DNA from: an uncultured bacterium
GTDB taxonomy: Bacteria > Bacillota > Clostridia > Lachnospirales > Lachnospiraceae
Direction of reading: 5' to 3'
Length of the DNA: 64,000 nucleotides
NCBI GenBank assembly: GCA_905215155.1
Contig: CAJMPJ010000006.1
Span: forward strand, 1-64,000
In this document: one piece after another, positions 1 to 8,974 of the stretch
Numbering within the stretch: the first letter of the stretch is position 1
Layout: every line of letters starts with the position of its first letter
Made by a program: the position numbers and the translations under genes
The notes under the pieces: generated by a model
Databases searched by the model: none
Told to the model about the DNA's origin: nothing
What the model saw: the letters and a program-made list of their open reading frames with translations, nothing else

Positions 1-57
1 ATTCATTTCTCTTAAAAAGAAACTCACCCATGTTCAACAGGCTAAAGCCCATAATCA

Positions 58-95
58 GGGCAAAAATCGGGCACATTTCAGCCTAATTTTTGCCC
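58..95. repeat. Perfect 10-bp inverted repeat in the left host flank
   Basis: GGGCAAAAAT at 58-67 is the exact reverse complement of ATTTTTGCCC at 86-95, with an 18-nt loop. A T-rich run follows on the plus strand. It could be a terminator for a gene left of the window. No gene is visible in positions 1-137. Confidence 0.4.
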
Positions 96-103
96 ATTTT
101 TCG

Positions 104-128
104 TTTAAAAACCACAACATCTTGTGGT
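104..128 (-). terminator. Original rlmD terminator, now outside the element
   Basis: On the minus strand ACCACAA-GATG-TTGTGGT (111-128) forms a 7-bp stem with a 4-nt loop, followed by TTTTTAAA. It lies ten bases after the stop of the displaced rlmD tail (138-188), where a terminator of the uninterrupted host gene would be expected. This supports reading that tail as the ancestral 3' end of rlmD. Confidence 0.7.
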
Positions 129-137
129 GAACCGTCC

Positions 138-188
138 TTATTTCTTCCTATCACCACAATACGTCATCAGAATTATACACTCAACGTG
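138..188 (-). pseudogene. rlmD: Displaced native 3' end of host rlmD
   Basis: Read on the minus strand from 188, the codons give HVECIILMTYCGDRKK and a TAA stop (138-140). RlmD at the right end of the window ends HVECVVLMSRVEK, so both tails begin with HVEC and have the L-M pair at the same place. This is the host-encoded tail of rlmD, separated from the rest of the gene by integration. Joined to the right-hand gene at HVEC it would restore a protein three residues longer than the present one. No start codon is attached, so it is a gene remnant. The reading frame, the position at attL and the terminator just downstream all agree. Confidence 0.85.
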
Positions 189-203
189 GCTCGAGTTGAT
201 GGC
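177..203 (-). other. attL of the prophage
   Basis: The core ACACTCAAC (177-185), extended to ACACTCAAC-g-TG (177-188), recurs at 58777-58788 with one mismatch. Positions 186-203 supply one half of the reconstructed attP palindrome and 138-185 the host half. The crossover lies within the shared 9 bp, because position 186 (g) differs from its partner 58786 (a). Short identity inside an imperfect palindrome is typical of large serine integrase sites, as opposed to the longer duplications made by tyrosine integrases. Confidence 0.85.
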
Positions 204-234
204 ATTGATGTCTAGTGTCTATTTTTTATCCCAC

Positions 235-303
235 GTATGAGGGAACATATCAATAGATTTTATCTGTTTTTTTTAGAAATGAAGTATGGGGAAACATATC
301 AAT
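235..303 (+). repeat. Two direct copies of an end-proximal motif
   Basis: GTATGAGGGAACATATCAAT (235-254) and GTATGGGGAAACATATCAAT (284-303) match at 18 of 20 positions. A third copy lies in inverted orientation near the right end (58627-58642). They could be accessory binding sites for the recombinases or a directionality factor. That role is an inference from position only. Confidence 0.6.
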
Positions 304-419
304 GATGAATTAACTTTTCTTAGTATAAGTATATATTTTTTTATGTAATCAGTAAAAGGAAGACCTTCCGTAATATATCGTTGCGAAGAGTTCATTCTCC
401 AATCAATAATAACATACAA

Positions 420-459
420 AAATGGTTTCAATCCTTCAAACACCTGATTGAAACCATTT
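420..459 (-). terminator. Terminator downstream of the AraC-type gene
   Basis: AAATGGTTTCAATC (420-433) and GATTGAAACCATTT (446-459) form a perfect 14-bp stem with a 12-nt loop. On the minus strand it is followed by TTTGTATGTT and lies about 75 nt past the stop of the 535-1455 gene. The stretch 304-419 to its left is A+T-rich and shows no gene. Confidence 0.7.
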
Positions 460-534
460 GAAATAACTATATGTCGATATTTTCGTTATAAAAATATGTG
501 GTAAACTACTTATGAATTTTATTAAACAAGAGGC

Positions 535-1455
535 TTATTCGTCTTTTTTTAATTTTACTGGCAAAATATAATCGATAACTACTTTTTCACCACGACTTAA
601 TGGAAGGGAATATCGTTCTTTTGTATATATCTCACACCAATAAAACTGTTCAAAATCAATTTCTTGATCAGTTTTTTCAATGGCTTCTGTAATTAACAAG
701 AAGGCTGAGTCAACAATTTCTGTGATGTTATTTCCCTCAATTTGGATACAAGCAACCGTTCCGCTTGGAATATGTTTTTGGTACAGATCATGGGGAACCG
801 GTGTATTTACCCTCATAAAATCTCCTAATATTAATTCAAAAGTATTTGTATCTTGAAAATTAAACATCATTCCTATACCATCATTTTCATCAATATCCTC
901 ACAATAAGTAAATTCAGATAAACTTTTTAAATAGTCAATCTTATCACTTTCAAAATAAGATTTCCATGCGTTCCCAGCCTCAAAAAATGAAGTGTTATTA
1001 TGAACTCCGACCATTAGACGTTCCTCAAATTCCTTATAAACAATCTTCTTTAATTCTGCCATAATTCTTTTCCCTCCTATATATCTCATATCAAGATAAT
1101 TCATTGGGTAATATTCATTGAGCTTTGCATTTTTTTGTTTTGCTTGAGAAGGTGTGATTCCGTGGTATTCCTTGAATGCTCTTGAAAAAGCAGAATGTGA
1201 ATGAAAACCATACTTAAACGCTATATCAATAACAGAATCGTTACCTTTCTTTAAATCAAGTCCTGCTTGCGTTAGCCTTCGTTTTCTTACATATTCAGCA
1301 ATCGTAACATTTGAAATAAAAACAAATATTCTTTGAAACAAAGCTACCGGAGCAACTACAATTCTTCCAATCTCCTCATAATCAATTTCATCGCCGCTAA
1401 CAACTAACTCCTCAAGGTATTTAATAACCTTACCAAATGTTTTACTATAATTCAT
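535..1455 (-). CDS. AraC-family regulator with GyrI-like effector domain
   Basis: This is a 306-aa predicted cytoplasmic transcription factor. The N-terminal 105 residues hold two helix-turn-helix units of AraC type; the second includes DIAFKYGFHSHSAFSRAF and ends GITPSQ, the usual AraC/XylS signature. The remaining part resembles the GyrI/effector-binding domain found in Rob- and BltR-like regulators, which senses amphipathic small molecules. I chose the ATG at 1455 because AAGGAGG precedes it by five bases; an upstream in-frame ATG lacks such spacing. It is the last gene of the minus-strand cargo block and has its own 141-nt upstream gap, so it may be transcribed separately. The regulated gene is unknown; the membrane hydrolase upstream is a candidate. 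Confidence 0.85.
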   Translation of the reverse strand: MNYSKTFGKVIKYLEELVVSGDEIDYEEIGRIVVAPVALFQRIFVFISNVTIAEYVRKRRLTQAGLDLKKGNDSVIDIAFKYGFHSHSAFSRAFKEYHGITPSQAKQKNAKLNEYYPMNYLDMRYIGGKRIMAELKKIVYKEFEERLMVGVHNNTSFFEAGNAWKSYFESDKIDYLKSLSEFTYCEDIDENDGIGMMFNFQDTNTFELILGDFMRVNTPVPHDLYQKHIPSGTVACIQIEGNNITEIVDSAFLLITEAIEKTDQEIDFEQFYWCEIYTKERYSLPLSRGEKVVIDYILPVKLKKDE

Positions 1456-1596
1456 TTTTCCTCCTTTCATTTATATGTTAAATCTTTTATTGCCCCGTTT
1501 CTTTACATTTAACATACAAATTCTGCACAACATTTAATAATCATCTTACATAAAGGTAAAAACTTACTAAACTATCTGATAAGCAGTGAATCCGGA

Positions 1597-3849
1597 CTAA
1601 TCGGAAAACTCTTTACGAATCCCGATGTTGGTTAAATAAATTGACCCTTTGTCGCTTTTATCAAAGACAAATTTAATCTTTGTCATATTTTCTGGTTCAA
1701 ATTGCTTATTCACTTTTTTAAACTCTTCCAACTGAAAGGCAAAATTCTGAAATATCGGCTCTTTCGTTGGTAGCAAAGATGTAAATGGCCATTTCACAAT
1801 ATCCCCTTCAAGCATTGGCAACAAGAAGGTAACACTGCTTAATGGCAAGCTTGCTATATTGCCGCTGCGATCCTCTACCTGTACAGACAGATCGAGTAGT
1901 GGTTTCTTTGCGTCCAACTTTTTTTCTTCTCGATCAGCCATTGAGAAAACGATATAATCACTTCCTTTTGTATCAATTTCTATATCAGATAGTAAAACCC
2001 CGTAGTTTGGAACTTTATTAGTCGTTGCACGATCCCAGTCAAGCCTAACCGCACGATGTAGGCCATCAACATATTTCATCTTGACCTTCTCTTCGATCCA
2101 CGCCTTCAATGCCTTTCCAGTCAATCTTCCCCCTTTTAATGTCGTCGTAGAAAAATCAATGTCCTCATCAAAGTTTGCAACCATCACAGTATTTCCATCC
2201 CAGTAATCACTGATATACATCGTATCCGGAAGCCAGTCCTTGGCATAACCAATATCTTGAAATATACGTCGATACTCTGTTTTTTGTTTCAAGGTTGCTT
2301 CCAAAAATGAAGAAACAAGCACCTTCCCGATTTGTAATTGTTCCTCCTGTGGTAAAATTTTTGCTGTATTATAGAGCCTATTACCAAAACCTATTCCGTC
2401 ATATTTTCCCCATTTTGTGTTAAACTGTCCATGGTTAGCCCCATATACATAGATCGTTGATTTAAAATGGGGACTATTTTCTGTAAAATCAATTCTCTCG
2501 TACTGATTGACACTGTCAAACGAACTTACATCCATGTCATGTGATCCTTGAATGGCTAAATAACTGATATCTTTCAAATGGGTCAGTTGTCCCGCAGGTT
2601 TATATTGACTGTCAGTACCTGCAATAGAAATAATGGAACGAATGCCAAAATGATAGTCGAATTTGATAGTTCCATTTTCAGGATATGAAGGCAATTGATT
2701 GTAAAGAGCCGCTATCGCCACCGCCTCACCACCACGAGAATGTCCAATCAATGAAATTCGGTTCATATCCACTTTGTTGAAGAATGGATGATCCTTTGTA
2801 TGATTCCACTTCTTCCATACCTTTAAATGTTCTAAAATAAGCCAACCACGAGCCGGATTCTCATTTTTTAATACCTTCAACATGAATAAGTCATCATATG
2901 GCGAAGTATTCAGAAAGTTTTCATCAATTGATACAAAAATATAACCTTTGCTGGCAAGCAGGTTCCCTAAATAAGCATATCCAGAATCTGAATAATCAGT
3001 TGCTAGATGATTACCATGAACGGCGATGATCAAGGGGAACGTTCCTTTTCCATCGGGATACCATACGGTTCCGTTAAGCGGCATTTGATCAGGCCCGAAT
3101 CCAAATGTTTTCGTGCGGATGGAGGACCAATTTTCCACAAATGACGAACCATCCACTGGCTTCGTAATCAGTGAATGTTCAGCATTGAATTCCTTTCGAT
3201 AGCTGTTGGCGCCTCCATACGATAATGTCTTTACATGATAATCCCCCAGTTCAGATGGATTTGCCAATGGGAGCGAATACTGTTCCATTGCTTTCATCGT
3301 CTTCAGTTTATATAACATCGGCAATTCGTTATCACCATTATGAAATAACCAATAACCACCAATAAGAATATAGGCCAGTGAACAAAATGACAGCACGATC
3401 GTCATGATTTTTGATATCTTACTTGACTGACGATATTGACCTTTCAACATGCACCAAATCGTCATCCCCATGATAGAAAAGGAAACCATGATGGATAGTG
3501 TGACAATAAACATTAATTTCAAAGGACCGATAAAACATATAAACACCAGGAAAAAGCAGGCGAGTGCGATCCACATGTAAAGAGAAGGTATTTTCTTCGT
3601 CCAATAAATGAACAATGTGATGAAGCCAGATAATAAGATCATCGTAAACAGAAAAACAACACTACCAATCATGTAATCTACGATTCCACGAGTTCCTATC
3701 ATGTAATACCCTTGTACAATGTATAATAGTAAAGATACGGTACCCAATCCTATTGCTGCTCCTTTCCATCCTGTGGAAAGCTGTGCCCAATGCTTAAACA
3801 TATTCATCCTATATAAAAATTTAACTTTTGAAGTTTTATTTTCTGGCAT
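1597..3849 (-). CDS. Membrane-anchored alpha/beta hydrolase
   Basis: This 750-aa protein starts with about five hydrophobic segments (residues 25-165), followed by an alpha/beta-hydrolase domain of the chlorophyllase/dienelactone type. The nucleophile motif is GHSRGG near residue 370, preceded by LIIAVHGNH, which matches the oxyanion-hole strand. The C-terminal 200 residues show no recognised motif. The architecture suggests an enzyme tethered by an N-terminal membrane domain; substrate unknown. The start at 3849 has GGAGG 12 bases upstream, a slightly long spacing. The GNAT gene lies 33 bp upstream, so the two are probably co-transcribed. Base composition is A+T-rich compared with the host flank, consistent with acquired cargo. 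Confidence 0.75.
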   Translation of the reverse strand: MPENKTSKVKFLYRMNMFKHWAQLSTGWKGAAIGLGTVSLLLYIVQGYYMIGTRGIVDYMIGSVVFLFTMILLSGFITLFIYWTKKIPSLYMWIALACFFLVFICFIGPLKLMFIVTLSIMVSFSIMGMTIWCMLKGQYRQSSKISKIMTIVLSFCSLAYILIGGYWLFHNGDNELPMLYKLKTMKAMEQYSLPLANPSELGDYHVKTLSYGGANSYRKEFNAEHSLITKPVDGSSFVENWSSIRTKTFGFGPDQMPLNGTVWYPDGKGTFPLIIAVHGNHLATDYSDSGYAYLGNLLASKGYIFVSIDENFLNTSPYDDLFMLKVLKNENPARGWLILEHLKVWKKWNHTKDHPFFNKVDMNRISLIGHSRGGEAVAIAALYNQLPSYPENGTIKFDYHFGIRSIISIAGTDSQYKPAGQLTHLKDISYLAIQGSHDMDVSSFDSVNQYERIDFTENSPHFKSTIYVYGANHGQFNTKWGKYDGIGFGNRLYNTAKILPQEEQLQIGKVLVSSFLEATLKQKTEYRRIFQDIGYAKDWLPDTMYISDYWDGNTVMVANFDEDIDFSTTTLKGGRLTGKALKAWIEEKVKMKYVDGLHRAVRLDWDRATTNKVPNYGVLLSDIEIDTKGSDYIVFSMADREEKKLDAKKPLLDLSVQVEDRSGNIASLPLSSVTFLLPMLEGDIVKWPFTSLLPTKEPIFQNFAFQLEEFKKVNKQFEPENMTKIKFVFDKSDKGSIYLTNIGIRKEFSD

Positions 3850-3882
3850 AACGTTCTCTACCTCCTTTTCAAAAAATATAAA

Positions 3883-4338
3883 CTAAAAAATCGATGATGT
3901 TTTCTCTTTATAGTGAAATACAACATTTATAAAACCATCTTCATCAGGATCATTGGACAAAGGAATAAATCCAACGGACAAAAATAATCGTTTGCTTGCC
4001 TCGTTCGTATGGAAAATACCGGCGATCATTTGTTTTATAACGGTATTCATATATTTATTTATGATTTGCTGAAGTGCTTTTTTTCCGTATCCCTTGCGCC
4101 TGTAATCAGGCCTTATTATAATGGATATGTAGGCCTTGTCTTCTTCTATTTCAACACCTACTTTACCTATAAACTCGTTATTGCTTGAAATCATCCAGCA
4201 GTCATAATCAGAATTTGAAGTTACATAATGGATAAATTCTGTCAGCTTCTCAACATGAAAACTGTCAGTATCGCAATACCAACTATTCACAATCGGAATG
4301 TGTTCCATGTTAATGTCGTGAAATATAAGTTCTTCCAT
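3883..4338 (-). CDS. GNAT-family N-acetyltransferase
   Basis: The 151-aa protein has the GNAT fold signature: the acetyl-CoA-binding motif A reads RRKGYGKKAL (near residue 93), after the strand AYISIIIRP and before a segment ending SVGFIPL. It resembles RimJ/aminoglycoside-acetyltransferase-type enzymes, which acetylate an amine on a small molecule or protein. The substrate cannot be told. The ribosome binding site is weak. It sits between the CPBP protease and the membrane hydrolase, all on the minus strand, probably within one transcript started upstream of the XRE gene. Confidence 0.8.
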   Translation of the reverse strand: MEELIFHDINMEHIPIVNSWYCDTDSFHVEKLTEFIHYVTSNSDYDCWMISSNNEFIGKVGVEIEEDKAYISIIIRPDYRRKGYGKKALQQIINKYMNTVIKQMIAGIFHTNEASKRLFLSVGFIPLSNDPDEDGFINVVFHYKEKTSSIF

Positions 4339-4410
4339 CGTTGCTTAAACCCCGAACATTCTGTAAAAATCTGCGCAATCCATTCATATTCTGTTTCTCT
4401 TGTTCTCCAT

Positions 4411-5133
4411 TTAATTGAACAATAAAGGGAGAAGGAGCCATTGACTAATGACGTGCGTAGAGATATGTCCCAGCATTGCATATGCTAATCCGTGCTTCCA
4501 ATATAAATAGCCGAACCCAATCCCCGGCAAAAAATTAAGAAACAACGTGCGGATGACAGACACTTGGCTTAACCCCAACATTTGCGCGGTCGCAGGAAGA
4601 TGTCCAGCTGCAAATAGGAGCGCGGCGATGATAATACCGGCAATGTAAATTCCATTGCTATTTGTAGATTTCGTCATTTTGCTGGCAATCCATATAATAA
4701 GCGTCATAAGTCCAAACCTTAGAAGTATTTCTTCAATAATTCCCCCGTATAATACGCTGCCAAGAAAATAAAGCCAGGAGAATTCAAATTTATCCTCCAG
4801 CCCCAATACTTCGGCAAAGACAAGCTTTTCCGGAATGACGATGAGGCTGGCAGATACGAGTCCGATAACCACTGCCGCGGCAATGCTTTTTCTGTTATAA
4901 ATAATCGGTTTGTTCAAACCTACCTTTGGAGAAGCCCAAGATCCTACTATCGTGGCAATACCCGTCATAACTGCTGTTTGCAACATAGCCACGATAATAA
5001 TGACTTGCTTTGACCCGAGTTGGGCAACGATTTGGCTTTCCCTTTCAGGCGTTAAAGACATGACTTGCTGTGCTCCTAAAATCGCACCTGCTACCAACCC
5101 TAAAATGAATACAGCAATCACTTTTTTCATCAT
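4411..5133 (-). CDS. CPBP-family intramembrane metalloprotease
   Basis: The 240-aa protein has about seven hydrophobic segments and the conserved CPBP (Abi/Rce1-like) motifs: EEILLR at residues 134-139, the FxxxH-type motif LFAAGHLP with His178, and a third His in GHISTHVIS. These form the intramembrane glutamate-histidine active site. Family members process prenylated or bacteriocin-related peptides or confer self-immunity. I chose the ATG at 5133 because AGGAG lies six bases upstream; the ATG two codons earlier abuts the ribosome binding site. It follows the 5152-6105 hydrolase by 18 bp, so the two are probably translated from one mRNA. Confidence 0.85.
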   Translation of the reverse strand: MMKKVIAVFILGLVAGAILGAQQVMSLTPERESQIVAQLGSKQVIIIVAMLQTAVMTGIATIVGSWASPKVGLNKPIIYNRKSIAAAVVIGLVSASLIVIPEKLVFAEVLGLEDKFEFSWLYFLGSVLYGGIIEEILLRFGLMTLIIWIASKMTKSTNSNGIYIAGIIIAALLFAAGHLPATAQMLGLSQVSVIRTLFLNFLPGIGFGYLYWKHGLAYAMLGHISTHVISQWLLLPLLFN

Positions 5134-5151
5134 TAACATCTCCTAACATTC

Positions 5152-6105
5152 TCAGCGCACAGCTTGAAGCCAATTCTTAATCTCATCGACAAGTTCAGAG
5201 ACAATTGGTTCATTAGCCGATTTTTTATAGATTTTTTTTAATGCTAATAAAGTACAAGCTTCTTTTTGCTTCTTCAACATATGATTCATATCATCAATCA
5301 TTACCGTTCGAATATGTTCTAAATCTAAATTTTTCAAATGATAGAAAGGCTTTATTGGCGATTGGACGTCTTTGCTTCCGTAAATGGCTAGCACTTTGCA
5401 CGTTAATGAGGACAACAGCTGCAAAATTTGTTGATCGTTCAGAAATAAATGCTCTCTTAACCACTTCGCTTGAACGATCTGTCCACTAATCCTTACAGTC
5501 GCTTTATTCGTTTGCATGACTTTATCAAATAGCTTTTTCTGCTTGAGCCGCTGTTTTTCAGGCGACACAAGCTTGCGCAGAAGCGCTCCGGCAAACCCGG
5601 ATTTTCTAGCGATTTCTGATAATAATGCCTCATTTTGAGAGGTTATGACACTTTTCAATGATGTGCCGGCACCACACAATAAAATGATTCCATCCACCTG
5701 TTTTCGACTGGCGGATAGTGTGGCTATAATCGTGCCCTCACTATGTCCTAGCAAAAAGATTTTTGTAAATGCCATATCCTCAGATGAGTTGCAATAATCA
5801 ATGATGTCGCTTACGCATTGAACTGCATCGTCAAGTCCCGCGCGGTTAAAATCGCCTGTACTTTCTCCTACGCCAATTTTGTCATATCTTAATGTAGCAA
5901 ATCCCGACTGTACCAATGCATCAGCAAGTTGTTGATAAATACTTGCACGCATTCCTCTCATATTGCCGTCGCGGTTAACTGGTCCGCTTCCTGGAATCAT
6001 CACAATGAGAACGTCCGAATTTTTTTCATCTCCAGGTTTTTCCACTGTTGCAGCGATTTCGATTCTCCCATAATCTACTGGAATTTTTATATCTTCTTTT
6101 ATCAT
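5152..6105 (-). CDS. Alpha/beta hydrolase of the serine aminopeptidase type
   Basis: The 317-aa enzyme shows the canonical triad: nucleophile in GHSEG (Ser122), Asp in IYGSKDVQSP, and His in DDMNHMLKK, with an oxyanion-hole loop IPGSGPVNRDG near residue 38. No signal peptide is seen, so it probably acts in the cytoplasm on an ester or peptide; the substrate is unknown. I use the second of two adjacent ATGs (6105) because GGAGG is six bases upstream; a longer frame reaches 6201 but would overlap the XRE gene by 64 bp without a ribosome binding site. It lies 32 bp after the XRE gene and is probably its immediate operon partner. Confidence 0.85.
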   Translation of the reverse strand: MIKEDIKIPVDYGRIEIAATVEKPGDEKNSDVLIVMIPGSGPVNRDGNMRGMRASIYQQLADALVQSGFATLRYDKIGVGESTGDFNRAGLDDAVQCVSDIIDYCNSSEDMAFTKIFLLGHSEGTIIATLSASRKQVDGIILLCGAGTSLKSVITSQNEALLSEIARKSGFAGALLRKLVSPEKQRLKQKKLFDKVMQTNKATVRISGQIVQAKWLREHLFLNDQQILQLLSSLTCKVLAIYGSKDVQSPIKPFYHLKNLDLEHIRTVMIDDMNHMLKKQKEACTLLALKKIYKKSANEPIVSELVDEIKNWLQAVR

Positions 6106-6137
6106 CATTATCCTCCGTATCAGCATTTTGTTAGCTT

Positions 6138-7268
6138 TCAATTGATTGATCCGTTTTCTCGCTTGGATTGAAACATACGTTGCAAGTTGTTGACTATCCA
6201 CTTGAATTTTGGATCTTCATGTAACGGAACAAATAGTGGTTCTTTCTGTAACATGTTCAGCAAATCGTCTTTGATAGCTTGCTCATTGCGCGGAGCATAA
6301 GGACCCGAGCGAATATTCTGTTCAATCCAATTGTCAACGGTATAAAAATAATTATCCCCGCTAATTTTAATAGGAAATGACAGATGTTTATTTGTATGAT
6401 AAAAGTGCTCTAGCATACGCAATGCGTCTGTATGCCGATGTTGTTTCATATAGCCTAACGAAGCTTCATAAAAAAAGATGAGTTTTATAAGACCATTTAA
6501 TTGTTCAATATGGTATATGTCTATCACTTTTTCCAGACGATTGACCATTTCATCAAATAGATTTTGACTATCTGAAGTATATTTCAATAATTCTATCTCG
6601 CTTAATACCATACTAAATAAGTGTTGAAACGTAGTAACCTGCAATGTTTCTTTGACCTTATCATAATCTTTAAGCATCGCATAAGCTTCTGCTATCAGTT
6701 TTTCTACCCCCAATTGAATAGGAACTTCAGATCCTACACTTTTTAAAAGCTCTTGTGGATTGTTCTTAATTAACAATACAGAGCCATAAATGATCTGCGC
6801 TTCTTGGATCAGTTTGTGATCGTCGCTTAATTCTACGACACGCCCGCACCATTCGACGATTCGTTCCAAAACACTTTGAGAATTTTGTGAGTAGGAATAG
6901 TGGTTCAAATACAACTGAGCCATTCTTACTAATAACGGGAAACAGGAATAATACTCTTTTACCATCTTCTCCACATCCGCTTGAACTGTTTCAAAACTTT
7001 CTTCAAGGAATCGCTTTGAAAAATTATGGTACATTTCCATTATTTTATGCGCAGTCAGTTGTGGTTCATATCCCAACAATTCGTCAATGGTCGTGTGAAA
7101 CAAAGATGCCAATTTAGGTAGCAAGGATAAATCTGGATAACTTAATCCCTGTTCCCATTTAGACACTGCTGCACCCGATACCCCTATATAAGCGGCAACA
7201 TCCCCTTGGGTCATTCCAAATTTTTTTCGCAAAAATATAACATTGTCCGAAAATTTAAACTCCCTCAT
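6138..7268 (-). CDS. XRE-family regulator with helical C-terminal domain
   Basis: The 376-aa protein has an N-terminal Cro/CI helix-turn-helix (residues 6-60, including GDVAAYIGVSGAAVSKWE) and a long alpha-helical tail resembling tetratricopeptide-type sensor domains. Clostridial regulators of this layout usually control adjacent genes. The promoter at 7323-7352 with an overlapping palindrome suggests it represses its own operon, which would include the downstream hydrolase, CPBP, GNAT and membrane hydrolase genes. It is the first gene of the cargo block and is adjacent to the recombinase operon, whose last stop lies 135 bp away. Confidence 0.85.
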   Translation of the reverse strand: MREFKFSDNVIFLRKKFGMTQGDVAAYIGVSGAAVSKWEQGLSYPDLSLLPKLASLFHTTIDELLGYEPQLTAHKIMEMYHNFSKRFLEESFETVQADVEKMVKEYYSCFPLLVRMAQLYLNHYSYSQNSQSVLERIVEWCGRVVELSDDHKLIQEAQIIYGSVLLIKNNPQELLKSVGSEVPIQLGVEKLIAEAYAMLKDYDKVKETLQVTTFQHLFSMVLSEIELLKYTSDSQNLFDEMVNRLEKVIDIYHIEQLNGLIKLIFFYEASLGYMKQHRHTDALRMLEHFYHTNKHLSFPIKISGDNYFYTVDNWIEQNIRSGPYAPRNEQAIKDDLLNMLQKEPLFVPLHEDPKFKWIVNNLQRMFQSKRENGSIN

Positions 7269-7322
7269 AAAATTTCTCCTTTCAATAAAAGTATAAATAC
7301 AGATAATAAATCCAACAAGGGA

Positions 7323-7368
7323 ATTATAGTTGTTTATATACTATTAATTCAACTATTAGTTGAATTAA
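7323..7368 (-). promoter_or_regulatory. Promoter and operator of the cargo operon
   Basis: On the minus strand, -35 TTGAAT (7347-7352) and -10 TATAAT (7323-7328) are separated by 18 bp. The palindrome TTAATTCAAC-TATTA-GTTGAATTAA (7344-7368) covers the -35 box, and a second overlapping repeat, ATTAGTTGA/TCAACTAAT, extends it to about 7378. This is the expected layout for autorepression by the XRE protein at 6138-7268. Confidence 0.7.
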
Positions 7369-7402
7369 TCAACTAATATCCAATGAAATATTCATTACAG
7401 TA

Positions 7403-8971
7403 TTATTCCTGATTAACTTCAATACCTGATTTGAACTTAACTAGAAATTTATCATTGAATACCGTTATTTCTTCAATAAGTCTCCTTACTAACTGCTCAT
7501 CATATTCCTCCAACTCGCAGGATTGTTCATTCAAGAAATCAGTCATTTCAGCGATTCGTTGCCTTTTTCCTTCTCTCTCTGCATTTTCAACTAGTGCATT
7601 TTGCTTTAATTCTCGAAGGCGGTAAATTTCATCAGCCACATCTTCATAGTCATTCTTGGACTTTGCTTGTATAAGAAGCTGTTGTTGTAATTCTTCCAAT
7701 TTACTATCAATATCTTCGGTGGCATTATCATTTTCTTCATTAAATATAGTAGCTATGTTTTTCTGTAACGTTGAGAGGAATGGTTCTTTGTTAGCCAAAA
7801 GTTCGTTAATAGCCTTGACCACTGCTTTCTGTAATGTTTCCTCGTTTATGGTAGGAGCAGTACATTCAGACCCTTTTTCCTCCAATCGGCTGACGCATCT
7901 CCAAACAATAGACTTGTAGCCTCGGTTATTCCAATGTACCCGTCGGTAAATATCACCGCACTGTCCGCAGTAAACAATACTCGATAAAGCATACTTGCTG
8001 CTGTAAACTCTCTTTTTACCACCTTTTCCGCCACGAAGGTTGGATCTTCGAACCATCTCTTCTTGAACCTGCATAAAAAGCTCGCGTGGAATAATAGGCT
8101 CATGGCTGTTTTCCACATAATACTGGGGAACAATGCCGTTATTCTTGACTCGCTTTTTAGAAAGGAAATCAACCGTATATGTTTTTTGTAGAAGGGCATC
8201 ACCGATGTACTTTTCATTCTGCAGTATCTTTTTCAGTGTTTCCGGTCTCCATTTGGCTTTGCCTGCCGCTGTAAGGATATCGTCAGCTTCTAGTCCTCTT
8301 GCTATCTGTAAAAGGCTTGCTCCCTCAAGGTACTCTCTGTAAATCCGTTTAACAACCTCAGCACCCTTTGGTTCAATCACTAGCTGCTTATTTTCATCCT
8401 TCGTGTATCCAAGGAAACGCTTGTGGTTGACCTGAACCTCACCTTGTTGATATCGATACTGAATGCCTAGCTTAACGTTCTGGCTTAAGGATTGGCTTTC
8501 CTGTTGGGCAAGTGAAGCCATAATGGTTAGTAGGACTTCACCCTTGGAATCCATGGTATTGATATTCTCTTTCTCGAAGAAAACAGCGATGTTTTTATCC
8601 TTTAACTGACGGATGTATTTTAGGCAGTCCAACGTGTTTCTGGCAAATCGGCTGATGGATTTTGTGATGATCATGTCAATATTTCCTGCCATGCACTCTT
8701 CAATCATGCGGTTGAACTCTTCACGCTTCTTGGTATTTGTACCTGTGATACCGTCATCCGCAAAAATACCTGCCAATTCCCATTCTTTGTTCTTCTTAAT
8801 ATAATTTGTATAATGTTCAATCTGAATTTCATAACTTGAAGCCTGCTCTTCACTATCCGTTGAAACACGACAGTAAGCAGCCACTCGTATTTTGGGTTTG
8901 CTCTCACTGCTCTTATTGCTTCCGACACGTTTAATTGCCGGAATCACTGTGACATTCCTACTCACTGCCAC
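7403..8971 (-). CDS. Large serine recombinase (third of the trio)
   Basis: The 522-aa recombinase has an N-terminal resolvase domain with catalytic Ser in [13 protein letters not shown], the motif [15 protein letters not shown], a central recombinase DNA-binding domain (about 170-290) and a zinc ribbon with CGQCGD and paired Cys. A C-terminal coiled coil follows (about 400-490), as in integrases of phages and ICEs. The GTG start at 8971 lies four bases after the stop of the 137-aa gene, so translation is probably coupled. With its partners it should catalyse recombination between the rlmD attB and attP. Which of the three recombinases is essential cannot be told from the sequence. Confidence 0.93.
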   Translation of the reverse strand: MAVSRNVTVIPAIKRVGSNKSSESKPKIRVAAYCRVSTDSEEQASSYEIQIEHYTNYIKKNKEWELAGIFADDGITGTNTKKREEFNRMIEECMAGNIDMIITKSISRFARNTLDCLKYIRQLKDKNIAVFFEKENINTMDSKGEVLLTIMASLAQQESQSLSQNVKLGIQYRYQQGEVQVNHKRFLGYTKDENKQLVIEPKGAEVVKRIYREYLEGASLLQIARGLEADDILTAAGKAKWRPETLKKILQNEKYIGDALLQKTYTVDFLSKKRVKNNGIVPQYYVENSHEPIIPRELFMQVQEEMVRRSNLRGGKGGKKRVYSSKYALSSIVYCGQCGDIYRRVHWNNRGYKSIVWRCVSRLEEKGSECTAPTINEETLQKAVVKAINELLANKEPFLSTLQKNIATIFNEENDNATEDIDSKLEELQQQLLIQAKSKNDYEDVADEIYRLRELKQNALVENAEREGKRQRIAEMTDFLNEQSCELEEYDEQLVRRLIEEITVFNDKFLVKFKSGIEVNQE

Positions 8972-8974
8972 TTG

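Noticed and set aside
7344..7403. Palindromic region next to the last recombinase stop as the left end of the element
   Set aside because: It explains better as the operator of the XRE promoter, and no matching core exists near rlmD. The rlmD tail at 138-188 places the end elsewhere.
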